Below, piece after piece: positions 35,113-47,316 of a DNA stretch of 64,000 nucleotides. The stretch's first letter is position 1, and each line of letters starts with the position of its first letter. Both the position numbers and the translations under genes were made by a program. The stretch covers positions 12,207,422 to 12,271,421 of the forward strand of contig CM119271.1 in NCBI GenBank assembly GCA_051294375.1, written 5' to 3'. The notes beneath the pieces were generated by a model, which was not told the origin of the DNA, did no database searches, and saw nothing but the letters and a program-made list of their open reading frames with translations. The stretch is from Paraspadella gotoi. Its lineage: Eukaryota > Chaetognatha.

Positions 35113-36592
35113 GTTCGAGTGGAAATGAGTTTAAATGAAAAAAAACAACAAACCTTTTTCCCTATTTGCGCTTTTTCTTTTATTAAATATAAATACAAGC
35201 TGCATTAATTATTCAATTGATCAATTAATTAATCAATCAATCAATCAACTAATCAATCAAAATCACTTAAAAATTAATGAATCAATTTTTATCAATCAAT
35301 AAAATTAAATAATCAATTAATTTATCATCAACTAATTAATAAATTTATTTATCAATAAATTATTAAAAGAACTAATTAATTAATTAATTAATCAATCAAT
35401 TAATCAATCAATTAAACAATGTCAGATGTTATCATTATCATCCCAACGTCGTTGTTGCTTTTGTCCTGGTCAGTGACCTGACAAAAGACCTAAAAATTAA
35501 CAGGCCTGATATGAATTTATTTTATTTGATCAATCAATCATTCAATTAATCATGATGGTGCTATCCTCGTTGTCATCATAATCATCATCAGGGTCGTCAT
35601 TTCTTTTGTCATAATGAAAAGATAAAAACAAACAAGTTTGAGCTAACAATGCCAGAACTGATCAATTAATAATTATTCAATCAATTAATCAAATATTCAA
35701 TCAATCAATCAAAAAATTAAGCAATCAATCAATTTGTCATCGTCGGTATTTCATTGTCGTTGGTGCCATCATTAATTATTTAATTAATTAAACTCCTTTA
35801 TCTTTGTTGTACATTGAAAACTGTATTTATCATTTATTTATCCTTGTTGTTTTGTTTCTCTCTCACTCTCTCTCTCTCTTTAACAAGTTTCACTTCTTTT
35901 CACAACTCACTCAATCTGGCCTACCTTCAACCTGTTCACATTCTGACCACATTCTGTCTCACCACTTTGTTGGAAAACTTTTACCTTTTCTCTTTCTTTC
36001 TCTCTCTCTCTCTCTCTCACACTCTTCTTTTACACAAAATTTATTATTGAATGTCATATGCTGATGAAGGCTTGAAGTAAACAAGCCGAAACATGTCCAA
36101 CTATTAATTAAAAATCGTTGTTACAAATTCAAAATTCTTTGCTTTCTTAAATTAATTAATTGAAATATTTTATAATGTTGCGGTGACTCAAAACAAAATT
36201 TATAGAAAAATTTGAGGCGTGTTTTTTGTGATAAAGAAAACTGGTATTATCAAACAGTAAAAAAGTAAAAATGATAAAAATATAACAACAACAACTAGTA
36301 TTTACTTGGCTGAGAAAAGGTCAGCATAACAAGATTGGGTAAAAACAGGTCATTCTTATTGACCACTACTGTACTACGGCTCACAAAGTACAAAGACTTC
36401 ATTCGTCGTTTTCGTCATTGTATTCATCGTCGTTGTCGTCTTTGTTCAAATCATTTGAGCTCCCAAATGTTCGATGTTATTATTTTAATTAATTATATGT
36501 AATTAATTAAATAATTTATTTTTTTCAATTAATTAATCAATTAATTACCGCTAATGATGCGTGGGCAGATCCGGCATTGTTTGCTCAAACTT
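35113..36592. mobile_element. AT-rich MITE-like element, copy C, with internal insertions
   Basis: Left edge gtggaaatgagtttaaatg (35118) and right edge ggcattgtttgctcaaac (about 36571-36589) match the ends of copies A and B. The interior is caatcaattaatca repeats, a partial extra end (tttgagctaacaatgcc at 35637) and a (TC)n/hammerhead-like block. Boundaries are approximate. Confidence 0.45.
36040..36112 (+). ncRNA. Hammerhead-ribozyme-like motif, independent version
   Basis: CTGATGA (36061-36067), an extra A, stem II GGCTTG / AAGTAAA loop / CAAGCC (36069-36087), GAAA (36088-36091), C-AT-GTC with a candidate cleavage site after 36097. The core and 3' context (acatgtcc) equal the copies at 3.4 and 5.3 kb, while stem II has changed on both sides and keeps pairing. 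Stem I is only two clear pairs (GT/CA) plus a weak distal helix. A (TC)n tract precedes it. Confidence 0.5.
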
Positions 36593-37384
36593 TTTTATTA
36601 ATAATTTTGATTTATTTATTTTATATATTTTTTTATTTGCTTTTTGTTCAGTGCAGAGGGGAAAAAAAAGAGATAGAGAGAGAGTGTTGTGTTAGAGATT
36701 TAAAGTATGTATAAGCATAATATTATGCAATATTGCCAATAAAACAGATCAATCCTTTTGGTTTAAAACTTGTTTGTAACATGAAAAATGTTATGGATTT
36801 AAAAAAAAAGAGACTTAAAATTTAAAGAAAATAATAAAATATAAAAAAATTTTTATTAAGATTAAAAAAGTTAATTTAAATTTTAATTTAAGTTAATTAC
36901 AGTTTTTTTCAGATAGAAAAAAATCTTTTTTAGCTCAGATTTTATTGAATATATTAAAAAGAATAATTAAAAAAATAAATATGTAATTTTTTTTTCATAG
37001 ATTCTCGACCAAAGAGGAAAAGAGAATAAAGAGAACAAAAAAATAAAAGAAAGAGAATAAGAAAAAGTTGAATAAAAAAATTAGGAGCAAACAATTTTAA
37101 ATGTTGAAATAAATATTGAAAACAAATTTTTAAAAGAAAAAATCAAGAAAGAGCAGGGGGTTGCAAAAAAGATTTTAATAACATTAAATACTCTTTCATT
37201 TCTAACCAATAAAAACAAATGACCAGGAAGCGAACACGCAGGGTTATTATAGCTTCGGTAATCCTTTATTCTCAATTTCTATCGCTCCGGTTTCGGGTTC
37301 TCAAAAATCGGCCGCTTCCACAGTGTTCGGTTTCGCTTTCCGGATCGCGTTCACATCTCTGGTTGTGACCGGCGTGGCTCTAAC

Positions 37385-38232
37385 CAAAAATGCTCTAACC
37401 AAAATCCCTAACCAATCCCTAACCTAAAATCCCTAACCCAAAACCTTAACCAAATCCCTAACCGAATCCCTAACCTAAATCTCTATCCTAATCCTAACCA
37501 AAATTCCTAACCCTAAATCTCTATCCTAATCCCTAACCCAAATCCATAACCTAAAATGCTAACCTAAATCTCTATCCTAATCCCTATCCTAATCTCTATC
37601 CTTATATCGATACCCACTAACGAACCCGCGATGAAGTTGGCGTTGGCACTGATGCTTAAAGCTAACCTAATCTCTAACATAAATCCCTAATCTAAATCTC
37701 TACCTAATTTCTGAACCTATCCTAACTTTATCCCTAACATTTTCCCTAAACCTAACCTAAATCCTAACCAAAATCTCTAACTAAATACGAGCCAAATCCC
37801 ATAACCAATTCTTAACCTACATCCTAACCCAAATCTCTAACCAAATCCCTAACCTAACCTAACCAAATTCTCTAGACCAATCCCTAACCAAATCTCTAAC
37901 CTAAAATCCCTAACCTTAATCTCTATCCTAAATCTCTATCCTAATCCTATTCTAAATCCCTATCCTAAATCCCTAACCTAAATCTCTATCCTAATCTCTA
38001 TCCTAAATCCCTAACCTAAAATCTATCCTAATCTTAACCTAAATCCTAATCTAATCCCTAACCTAAATCCCTAACCTAAATCCCTAACCTAAATCTCTAT
38101 CCTAATCTCTATTCTAAATCCTATCTAAATCCCTAACCTAAATCTCTATCCTAATCCAATCCTAAATCTCTATCCTAAAATCCCTAACCTAATCTCTATC
38201 CTAAATCCCTATCCTAAATCCCTAACCTCATA
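37385..38232 (-). repeat. TTAGGGATTTAGG-type array, right arm
   Basis: Read as taacctaaatccctatcc on plus; the inverted counterpart of 33104-33975, including the embedded module (about 37607-37668). Confidence 0.9.
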
Positions 38233-38235
38233 TCG

Positions 38236-38640
38236 ATGCCCACCCAACGAACCAGCAATGAAGAAGACATCGTTAGCGCTGATGCTCGAAGCTGCGCCGT
38301 TCGTGTCGCATGGCATGGCATGGCGCCGTTCGGATCGGCGTGGGCGGCGCGCATGGCGTCGCAGATTCGAGGGCGCCGGATGGATTCACGCGGGAGAAGG
38401 CGGCGTCGCCGGCGCGTCATTATTAAGGGAGCGCGTGGGGTGGAGGGGACGGTGCGAGTTTGTAAGGAGGCGATTTACGTAGCGTTGAGGACGGAGTGGT
38501 CGATCGTTGTGGGGGGTTAGGTGCGTTGTGGCTGGAGTGGTCGATCGTTGTGCTGGATGTGGTCGATCGTTGTGCTTGGAGTGGTGGTGGAATTTGTCGG
38601 TCACTTCGTCGGTTAATTCGTCGGTCGAATCGATCCACAT
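38236..38640 (-). pseudogene. Broken inverted copy of the 32.7-33.1 kb candidate exon
   Basis: On minus it reads MWIDSTDELTDEVTDKF, then HHH in place of PPP and frame changes in the HNDRP repeats and beyond (multiple 1-2 bp indels). More likely read error than genetic decay. Confidence 0.5.
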
Positions 38641-38849
38641 TAGAAAGAAAAAAAAGATTTCGAAAACAAAAAACAAAACGCCGATGTTTTGGCCGTGTGT
38701 GTTCCTTTTGTTTGTTTTTTTTTAGGGACGAAACAGAAGAACAACTGGTTGAAATAAAACAGATGTAAGTTCAGTCGAAAAAACGAAGAAAAAACTGAGT
38801 TGATTTCTTGTTGAAAAAATAAAATCTTTCGATTAAGAAAAAAAAAAAG

Positions 38850-38937
38850 CGAAAGAATGATGAGATGAAAAATTTTTATATAGAAATCTTAATCAGAATC
38901 ATCTTCTCTCTCTCTCTCTCTCCCTCTCTCTCTCTTT

Positions 38938-38994
<57 letters not shown>

Positions 38995-39408
38995 CTCTTC
39001 TCTCTCTCTCTTTTATCGAATTTTAATCGAATCAACGAAAAGTATTTTTTCCTCTTTTGACCGAAGTTCAACTAGATAGAGAAAAAATCATTTTCTTTTT
39101 TTTAAATTTCGCGCGCGTTTCAATCTCTCTCTCTTTCTCTCCTCTCTCTTCTCTCTCTCGTCTCTTCTCTCTCTCTCTCTCTCTCCCCTCTCATCTCTCC
39201 CCTCTCTCGTCTCTCTCTCTCTCATCTATTTCTCTGTGCTCATCGATCGGAGCGAAATTAGAGACGCCAAAGTTATTTTATTCCCCCAAAAAACTTTTCG
39301 TTTTTGTGTGGTTGTAGTCTCTCTCTCTTTCTTTTTTAACTTCGGCTTTTAATCGCTTAGATCCCGAGAAATAGAGAGAGAAATAATAAAGAGAAGAGAG
39401 ACATAGAA

Positions 39409-39486
<78 letters not shown>

Positions 39487-39990
39487 AATTTAGCCCTTCG
39501 TGACTTTCAACGGTATTAAAACAACATTAAGCTTTACACGTTTTTAACATTTTGAATAAAACAGAATTTTTCAAACCCAAAAAAGAAAAAAAATATGTTA
39601 ATCTTCTCCAACAATAAAAAATAATCCAATTATTATTGAAAAACATTAAAAGACAATGAAGGTAGGCAAGTAAAGAGAGCTGAGAGCTCTGGAGAGAAAA
39701 AACTATCTCTCTCTCATCTCTCTCTTTCTCTCCATCTTTCTTCTTTTTATTTGAAATATAAGGAAATAAATAGAGATAGAGCATCAAATCGGTTTCCTTC
39801 GATCCACAGTAAGTTTTATATCAAAATTAATAAACAAAACAAATTCATTAGTTAAAAACAAAACACAAAAAACTAAACAAAACGAAATGAAAATATAAAC
39901 AAGAATAGAGAAGCGTTGTATTTCTAAAACGAAGCTGAATGTAATTCCAAAACTAGTAAATCCTAAAACTAGTAATCCCAAAAGCTAGTA
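38850..39990. repeat. Right-arm counterpart of the nested palindrome
   Basis: Shares gcgaaagaatgatgagatg, cgaatcaacgaaaagtatt, cggagcgaaattagagac and the gggaatttagccc segment with 31.2-32.4 kb. Parts match in direct and parts in inverted orientation, as expected if a palindrome sits inside a palindrome. (TC)n and (GA)n dominate. Confidence 0.7.
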
Positions 39991-40165
39991 TCCAAAACCT
40001 AGTAAATCCAAAACTTTTTTTTTTTAAATAACAAACTGAACAATTTTATTAAAACATTCAAACTGACGAAGTCTAAAGGAGGATGAAGTTTCTTTGGTGT
40101 TTGAGCGGGAAAAAACAGAGAGAGAGAGAGAAAGAGAGAGAGAGAAGAGAGAGAGAGGAGGAGAG

Positions 40166-40197
<32 letters not shown>

Positions 40198-40479
40198 CCA
40201 GAGTCCGATATCCATCGTTCTCCGGCCAGAGATCGACTTTGAATTTACGACCTTCCAGGTATTCCTCGTCGCCGCCGCCGCCGCCGTCATCGTCGTCATC
40301 GTCATACGTCGTCGTCGTTTTGTTGTTGTCGTTGTTTGTTGAGGTCTTTTTTAAATAGTTTACCTTTAGCCTATTCGCTAATTCACCTTTCAGTATTTTC
40401 TTCATACCTTCCGACCAAATAATTTCAGTCTGTCTACTTTTTTAAAATACTTCATTCCTGTCTTCCCAAGCTATCTTTT

Positions 40480-41345
40480 CCCTATTTTCGCATTCTCTTC
40501 TCCTTCCCTTTCCTCCTTCCTCTCTCCGTTCCCTTTCTCCTCCGCTCCCTCTCTGCTCCTTTTTGCCTTCCTCTCTCTCCCTGTCCTCTCTTACTTTTCC
40601 TCCATCTCGTCTCTCCTCTCTCCCTTCTCTTCCCTCCTCTCTGCCTCCCTCATCCCTCCCTCTCCCCTCGCTCTCTCCCTTCTCCTCCCCTCGCCATCTT
40701 TCCCTCTCGCTCCACCATCTCTCCTCCTCTTTCCTCTCCGCTCCTCTCATCTCCTCTCCCATCTTCTCCTCCTTCCCTCTCTCCTTCTCTTCTCCTCTCT
40801 CCTCTCCCTCATACCCCCATTCTCTCGCCTCTCTTCCTCTTTCTCCTCCTCCTCCTCTCTAACTCCACCTGCCTCTCGCCTCTTTCCTCATCTCGTCTTC
40901 CCTCATCTCGGCAGAAATTCCGAGTTTCGTCTGGACGTAACGAGATTTATCGATGGCAAAGGAAGTGGGAGAACCAGAATAGTCGAGAGGAGGCAGGAGG
41001 GGAGGGAGGGAGGGAGGGTAGAGAGGGAGGGAGGGAGGGAGAGGAGGGGAGGGGGGGGGAGGAGAGAGAGGAGGAGGGAAGAGAGGGAGGGAAGGAAAGA
41101 GGGAGGGAGAGAGGGGTGAGGGAGTGGAGGGAGGGAGAGGTAAAGGGAGGAGAAGGGAGAGAGGAGAGGGAGAGGAGGAGGGAGAGAGGAAGGGAAGAAG
41201 GAGGGAGAGAGAGGAGGGAGGAAGAAGAGAGGGAGGAGAGAGGAGAGAGAAGGAGTGAGAAGGAGGGAAGCAGAGGAGGGAGGAGGAAGGAAGGGAGAGA
41301 GAGGAGAGAGAGGGAGGAAGAGAGGAGAAAGAGAAAGAGAAAATA
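40480..41345. repeat. Opposed polypyrimidine and polypurine blocks, right arm
   Basis: Mirror of 29690-30600: CCTCTC-type at about 40490-40870, and GGGAGG-type at about 40985-41345. Confidence 0.85.
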
Positions 41346-41859
41346 GAGAGAAAGCTTAGGAAAATAGTTAATGCTACAAACGAATAAATTAAAGCCAGGA
41401 ATTTTCTCCTCGGTGTAATGATTTATAATTCTACTAATTAGTTGCAATTTTTATTCGTACTGAAGCGCTTTCACCTTTTAACTGTGCGTCAAGTAATGTG
41501 TCACTGTGCCAAGGCGAATCTGTTTTCTGTAACTGACCATAAATTTGTTCGCTTTATTTTTTCGAAAAGTGTTTGACTTTTGTATTAAATCAATTTATTA
41601 AAGGGACCAGATATATTTAAAAAAATAACATAAAAAACTTAAAAAACAAATTAACAATAACAAATATAAACAAAATATAAAGCAAAAAACAAAAACAAAC
41701 AACAACGAACAACAGCATACTGAGAGAACATCTGGCAATTCTGCATCTGGTTTGACGACTGGGGCGCCAAGCGAGAAAGGAGAATTAAAAAAAAGAAAAA
41801 AACAAGTCAAGTTTGGGAAATGAGAAGGGAGTGCGAGGTCGAAGTGAAGCCGGGCGATG

Positions 41860-41909
<50 letters not shown>

Positions 41910-42224
41910 AGAGAAGAGAGAGAGAAGAGAGAGAGAGAGAGAGAAGAGAGAGAGAGAAGAGAGATAACGAAACAGAAAAGCTAGACTCAGAGTTTGAAAG
42001 CAAAAAGAGTAAAGAAAAAGTAAAAGTTTCATTAATGAACAATTGAACATCAATCATTGAACAATGTCTGGGAATAGTTATTGCCTTCATAATCATCAGC
42101 AGATCTGTATACACAATGACTATCGCGGATCGGTATCCGAATCTCCGCTTTCAAAGTCTCAGGATGTCATTGCAGCTATCACATAATTAACTATCACAAT
42201 TCACCATCTCTAGACCATTTTATA

Positions 42225-42395
42225 AAAGGCGCCATACTAAACGCCATTTCGCAACGCCTCTTCAAAAACGCCATTTCAAAACACATCTCAAACGCCTTTT
42301 AAAAGCGCCATCTCGAAACGCCATCGTCGAAACGGCACATTTCGCAAACGCCTCTCGAAACGGCCCATTTCGGCACGCCATCTCCAAATGCATTT
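42225..42395. repeat. Degraded inverted ATGGCG minisatellite
   Basis: Inverted counterpart of 27224-27412 with many indels (cgccatttcgcaacgcc and variants). Confidence 0.7.
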
Positions 42396-42647
42396 TAGGT
42401 CAACGGTCGGTCGCGTTTTCCTCAATTCGAATATAATTAATTTCGGTTGTCGATTCGCGTGTGGTCATCGCGCTCGCGGGAGAGAAAGAGAAGAGAGAGG
42501 AAGAGGGGGAGAAAGGAGGACAGGGACGGAAGAGGAAGAAAGGAGAGGAAAAAGGACATCTGCCGGAGCGATGTTTTTTTCCCAAACTGTTTTTTTCGCG
42601 ATAATATTTTATTGGTTTTCGCAGAGACAGAGCTGGTAAGAAGAGAG

Positions 42648-42727
<80 letters not shown>

Positions 42728-42833
42728 AGAGCTTTTATATATAATTACTAAGCTACATATGAGTCCGAAATCGGGTTCCGTGATATTAATAACTCGAAAA
42801 GTGAAAAAGAAGAAAATTGAGAATGACGTAGCC

Positions 42834-42954
42834 TTGACGTTTGCTCGACCCTGATCGTGATTGTCATTGGATGGATCGTTGCAAATCGGAAGAGAGTTGC
42901 TTGCCTCTCGACGTAATATGTGCAGCTCCTCAACTGAAACTGCACAGGAATGAC
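42834..42954 (-). pseudogene. Broken inverted copy of exon B
   Basis: The acceptor (ccccag) is kept, but insertions break the frame within the first codons and again in the ELHNY and SIQYN parts, and the donor reads GCTACG instead of gtacg. Single-base insertions without compensating change look like raw long-read error. Confidence 0.75.
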
Positions 42955-43606
42955 CTGGGGAGGGAGGGTGGGGAGAGAGGGAGGGAGAGGGAGAGAGAGA
43001 GGGAGGAGAGAGGGAGAAAGGAACGAGAGAGAGGAGAGAGAGGAAGGGGATAGAAAGGGAGAGGAGGGGAGAGAGGAAGGGAGAGGAAGGAAGGTAGGGA
43101 AGAAGAAGGGGAAAGAAGGGGGAGAGAGGGAAAAAAAGATGGAAAAGAGAAAGTTGAACAATAAATAGAATTAAAAGGGAAAAGTAATAAACTTTATTGT
43201 TATTTTCGTTTTTTGTTTGTTTTTTTGTTTTTTTTTAAGTGACCGCCCAAAAAAGTCGAATCAACCTCAAATAATATTGTTCTGTCTGTCATAAAAGGAA
43301 AAAAATAATTAAAATCTTCTTTTATTAGACGTGCGATATATTTGGCGAAGAAAATTTTTTTTTTTCTTTTTCCAGGATAAAAAAAAATGTCAGTTTTCCA
43401 CTTTTCTGAATTTTGAACAGCAAAAAAAACAAAAAAAAACAAATGAACAATACAGATAAAAAAACTGATCATTATGTCAAATTTTAGCAACGCATGTTTT
43501 TAAGTTTAGCGAGACTCATATCTTTCGTCCCTACACTGCACTTCTCTCACTCTCTCTCTCTCTCTCTATCTGCTCCTCTTCTCTCTCTCTCTTGCTCTCT
43601 CTCTGC

Positions 43607-43655
<49 letters not shown>

Positions 43656-43969
43656 TATCTCATCTCTCTCGTCTCCTCTTCCGTCATCTCTCTCCTCCTC
43701 TCTGCTCTCTAGAACCGTTTCTACGTGGAGGCGCAGATAAATCTAGATCAACAAATCACAAATGTGCCGTGTGAGAGAGACGGAGAGGAGAGAGGGAGAG
43801 AGAGACAGAGAGAGAAAGAAAGAAAAGAGAAGAAAGAAAGAAAGAAAGAAAGAAAGCAAAAAGAAAGAAAAAAGAAGAAAGAAAGAAAGAAAGATTTTCA
43901 TCGTCAGTCAGGAGTAAACAGATTAAGTCTTTTCCTCAAAATGGCGACGTTTTTAATCTCGTCGTCGTC

Positions 43970-43975
43970 CGTCGT

Positions 43976-44008
<33 letters not shown>

Positions 44009-44520
44009 TTTCTTCGTCGTCGTCGTCGTCGTCGTCATCATTGTCGTCTTTCTCGCGCCTCTCCTTTTCAAAACATCCATAACGCGAACGACGACGACAC
44101 GGAACGATGATAGCGACCGATGGACGATAACGGAGATACGACGAGCGGTAACGACGAGGTAGAACGAATCATCCTTGGATATCGCGAAGCCTTTTTTTAT
44201 TCCATTTATTCATATCGAACTGATTAAATTTATAATGATATTTTATTTGACTATATTGATTGTTATTTTATTTCTCATCTCTCTCTCTCTCGTCTCTCTC
44301 TCTTCTCCTCTCTCTCTCTCTCTCTCTGCTCTCTCCTCTCTCTCTCTCTCTCTCTCTCATCTAAGGAAGCGAAAATTTCCATCTCAGGTCACAGGGCTGG
44401 AAGACCGAAAGACGACGACGACGACGACGACGACGAAGAAGAAGAAAGAAGAAGAAGAAGAAGTAAGAAGAAGAAGAAAGAAGAAGAAGAAGAAGAAGAA
44501 GAAGAAGAAGAAGATTTAGA
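43970..44520. repeat. CGT, (TC)n, GAC and GAA arrays, right arm
   Basis: CGT arrays at 43955-44045, (TC)n at 44278-44360, GAC then GAA arrays at 44412-44515. They mirror the 25.1-25.7 kb microsatellites and fill in sequence that is N in the left arm. Confidence 0.85.
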
Positions 44521-45245
44521 TTATCTTTTGAGTGCGAAACAGAACGAAAACTCAAATTTTGATGAGAAAAAAAAAGACTCGAAGTCACTTTGGGTTTTTT
44601 GTCTTCTTTTTTTTCTAATTTGTAAAAATCGTTGTTTCAATACCAATAATAAATCCTTGTAAAACCTAGTGAAAAAAAGTAAAGGAGTTTTTTTTTTTCT
44701 TTTCTCTCCTTTCTCTCTCTCTCTCACTCACTTTCTTCTTCCTCGCTGTCTCTCTCTCTTATTTTCAGCCTGTCTCTTCTAACAGTCCTCACAGTCTCAC
44801 AGATTCGAGCGAGCAAAAAGCTTCATATCAGTCACAACTAGAAACGGATGTCGTAATCGATGAAAACTCTCTCTCTCTCCTTCTCGCCCCTCTCTCTCTC
44901 CTTCTCCTCTCTCCTCTCCTCTCCCTCTCTCTCTCTCTCTCACACACACACACTTACACACTTCTCTTCTAATATTAAGCAACGTAATTCAATACAAATT
45001 TGACAATTTTTTTTTTTGTAATGTGAAATTAAACTTGGAAAAAAAATGGTGGAAGAGGAGAAAAAAATGATAATAAGAATTCATGGATTAATTAAAGCCG
45101 AAGTAGATGACGACAGAAGTCAAATTTAATTAAGATTATCTGAACGAAAAAGGGATCTCACAAAGGAGTGGAAGAAAAAATTCTGCTTCTTTCTCTTTGT
45201 TTTCTCCCTTCTCCGTCTCTCTCTCTCTCCTCTCTGCCTCTCTCT

Positions 45246-45276
<31 letters not shown>

Positions 45277-45954
45277 TTCTTTTTTTTTTCTATTAAACCG
45301 ACTTCCTCTTGTAATGACCTTCCAATCTATCATAAACGTTAATACAATTTTGGGAGTACCATCTCTCTTCTCTCTCTTCTTCTCTCTCTCTCTCTCTCAT
45401 TCTCCTCATCTCTCTTCTCTCTCTCTCTCTCTCTCTGCCCTCTCTGCTCTCTCTCTCTTCTCGTCTTCTCTCTCTCTCTCTCTCTCTAAAACGCCTCTAT
45501 AGCCTTTTTTCTCGCCCGCACAACGGAACTCCTGCCAAGAAAGCTCAAATGGGGCATTAATTAGTGAAAATGTAGGATCAGGATAAATGGATTCTTTTTC
45601 TTTCAACACCGTTGGGAGAGAGAGAGTGGGAGGAAAAAGAGAGAGTGGGAGGGGAGAGAGAGAGAGGTAGGGAGAATTGCATCTGCTCCGTCTCTTCCCG
45701 AATTACATTTCAGCATTTGCTTTTAATTTTTTCTTTCGCCTTCATTTTTTCTCTCAATTTTTTGTAGTCGGATCTGCATTCAGCAGATCTCGACTCTAGG
45801 TATTTCACTTGTTCGGTCCGTCGGTCCACCCCCCTCAACTGTCGGGCATTCACTATATATCATGTCAGAACATCGAATTATGGAAAATTAATTGCAAAAA
45901 AAAAATGATGTCCTCGTTCTGTTTCCAGTCCTTACCCTCTCATCTGCTGTCTGT

Positions 45955-46345
45955 CTGTCCATCCGAGTGGAAATGAGTGTTAAATGGCAAAAAACAAAGA
46001 ACCTGTTTCAACTAATTGATTATGCTTCTTTTTTTAATAATATTAAAATGTAAAATGCATAGTATGTGATTGAATGTATCAAATAATTTAAATTTATTAT
46101 TTCAATCAATTGAATTCAATTAAATTAATTAATATGATTAATTAATCACTGCATTAGTCAATCAAAAGTATCAATTATTTAGTTATCTATTGATTATTTA
46201 TTTCAATAATCATTTATTATAAAATTTAATTAATTATTTAATCAATCAATCAATTTAATTTAATTTATTAATCATTATTTTAGTTTATATTGTTTTGATT
46301 AATTAATTACCGCAGATCCGACATTGTTTTGCTCAAACTTGTTTT
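45955..46345. mobile_element. AT-rich MITE-like element, copy B (right arm)
   Basis: Inverted counterpart of 23231-23682 with both ends present (gtggaaatgagtgttaaatg and ccgacattgttttgctcaaa) and no gap. Gives the best view of the interior: attaatcaatcaat repeats without a coding frame. Confidence 0.5.
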
Positions 46346-46381
46346 TCGTTTCAAATAATCGTTCACTTTTTGTTTCCGACT

Positions 46382-46460
<79 letters not shown>

Positions 46461-47316
46461 CTCTCTCTCTCTCGTCTCTCTCGCAAATGGAACGGGTCCC
46501 CGGGCTCATATAAGCTCCAACTCTAGATGCGGAACTCTGCAACGATACCAAAGACTGTACGCACACTCCTTTGGCAGAATCGATACGTTAGGCAATGCTT
46601 CATGTGCCTTCTTTGTCCATTCTGAATTGCTTTAAACCTTTCTCTCCGCCGGTTCCCTTGTTCTTGATTCCCGTTCTCAGAAACAAAATTTTTAACAAGC
46701 CTTCACCCGTAATAGGATAACCGCATGAGGATCAGTAGGGCATTTAAACCGATTTCAACTTGATTAACCCGGAAATAAGAAAAAATTTCCTAACATCAGC
46801 CGTTAGCCACGTAGGCGTTTTATAAAAATTTAAAATATTTTCCCATTTGAAACGAGAAGGAGTATTTTGAAAAATGTTTAAGGTTGCGATGTTTCGTTAA
46901 AAGTAATTTATTTTAAAATACGGAATCTACTATATGCGCTACGGATGTTGATCTGTCTAATGATAGTCAAATTTAAAATGTCAATTTGGGACTTTTTTAA
47001 TCATCGGTCGTTTCGTTGGACTTTGTTGTTTTTTTTGGTTGTCATCGTATTCTTCGTCGTCGTCGTCCGTCGTCGTCGTCGTCGTCCCTTTTGAAGATTA
47101 ATGAACCCCCGGACCTAAAAAAAAAAATCTTTTGATTCAAAACAAAAGGTAAATGGATTTTTTCTCGAAAATAATCATCACAAAATCATAAAATGATGAT
47201 TCCTAACTTTTCATAAAGAACAAGGATAAGGCTAAATTTAACTCCAAATGGAATAGGAAACTAATCAGTGAATCAAAAGAATCTTGTCAGAATCGACAAG
47301 GCGCTACGGTCTCAAC

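Larger units (their letters stand above)
34821..37361. mobile_element. Non-autonomous hAT-like element with 8-bp target duplication
   Basis: Left end CAGAGATGTGGAAGCGATC and right end (inverted) CAGAGATGTGAACGCGATC form terminal inverted repeats of about 19 bp with two mismatches. They are flanked by identical gttgtgac at 34813-34820 and 37362-37369. The CAGAG-type ends and 8-bp duplication are typical of the hAT superfamily. Subterminal ggaagcg and cgaaaccg words recur. No transposase frame was found in 2541 bp. The interior is AT-rich and holds another element (35113-36592) and a hammerhead-like motif. Its absence from the other arm shows it is either a late insertion or a different haplotype. 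Confidence 0.75.
34772..37385 (+). mobile_element. SINE head split by a hAT insertion
   Basis: 34772-34820 (gggcaatgcagcgaattcac, then ccttcagttgtgac) resembles the 5' part of the SINE at 50761 (ggcattgcataagttcaccc, then ttctgttgtgaccc). After the hAT element the match resumes at 37362 as gttgtgaccggcgtggctc, as in gttgtgacccggtggctc. The SINE body after that is missing; the TTAGG-like array follows. Confidence 0.6.

Noticed and set aside
34821-37361. hAT transposase gene
   Set aside because: No frame in the element has transposase-like sequence; the frames present are TC-repeat or AT-rich translation.
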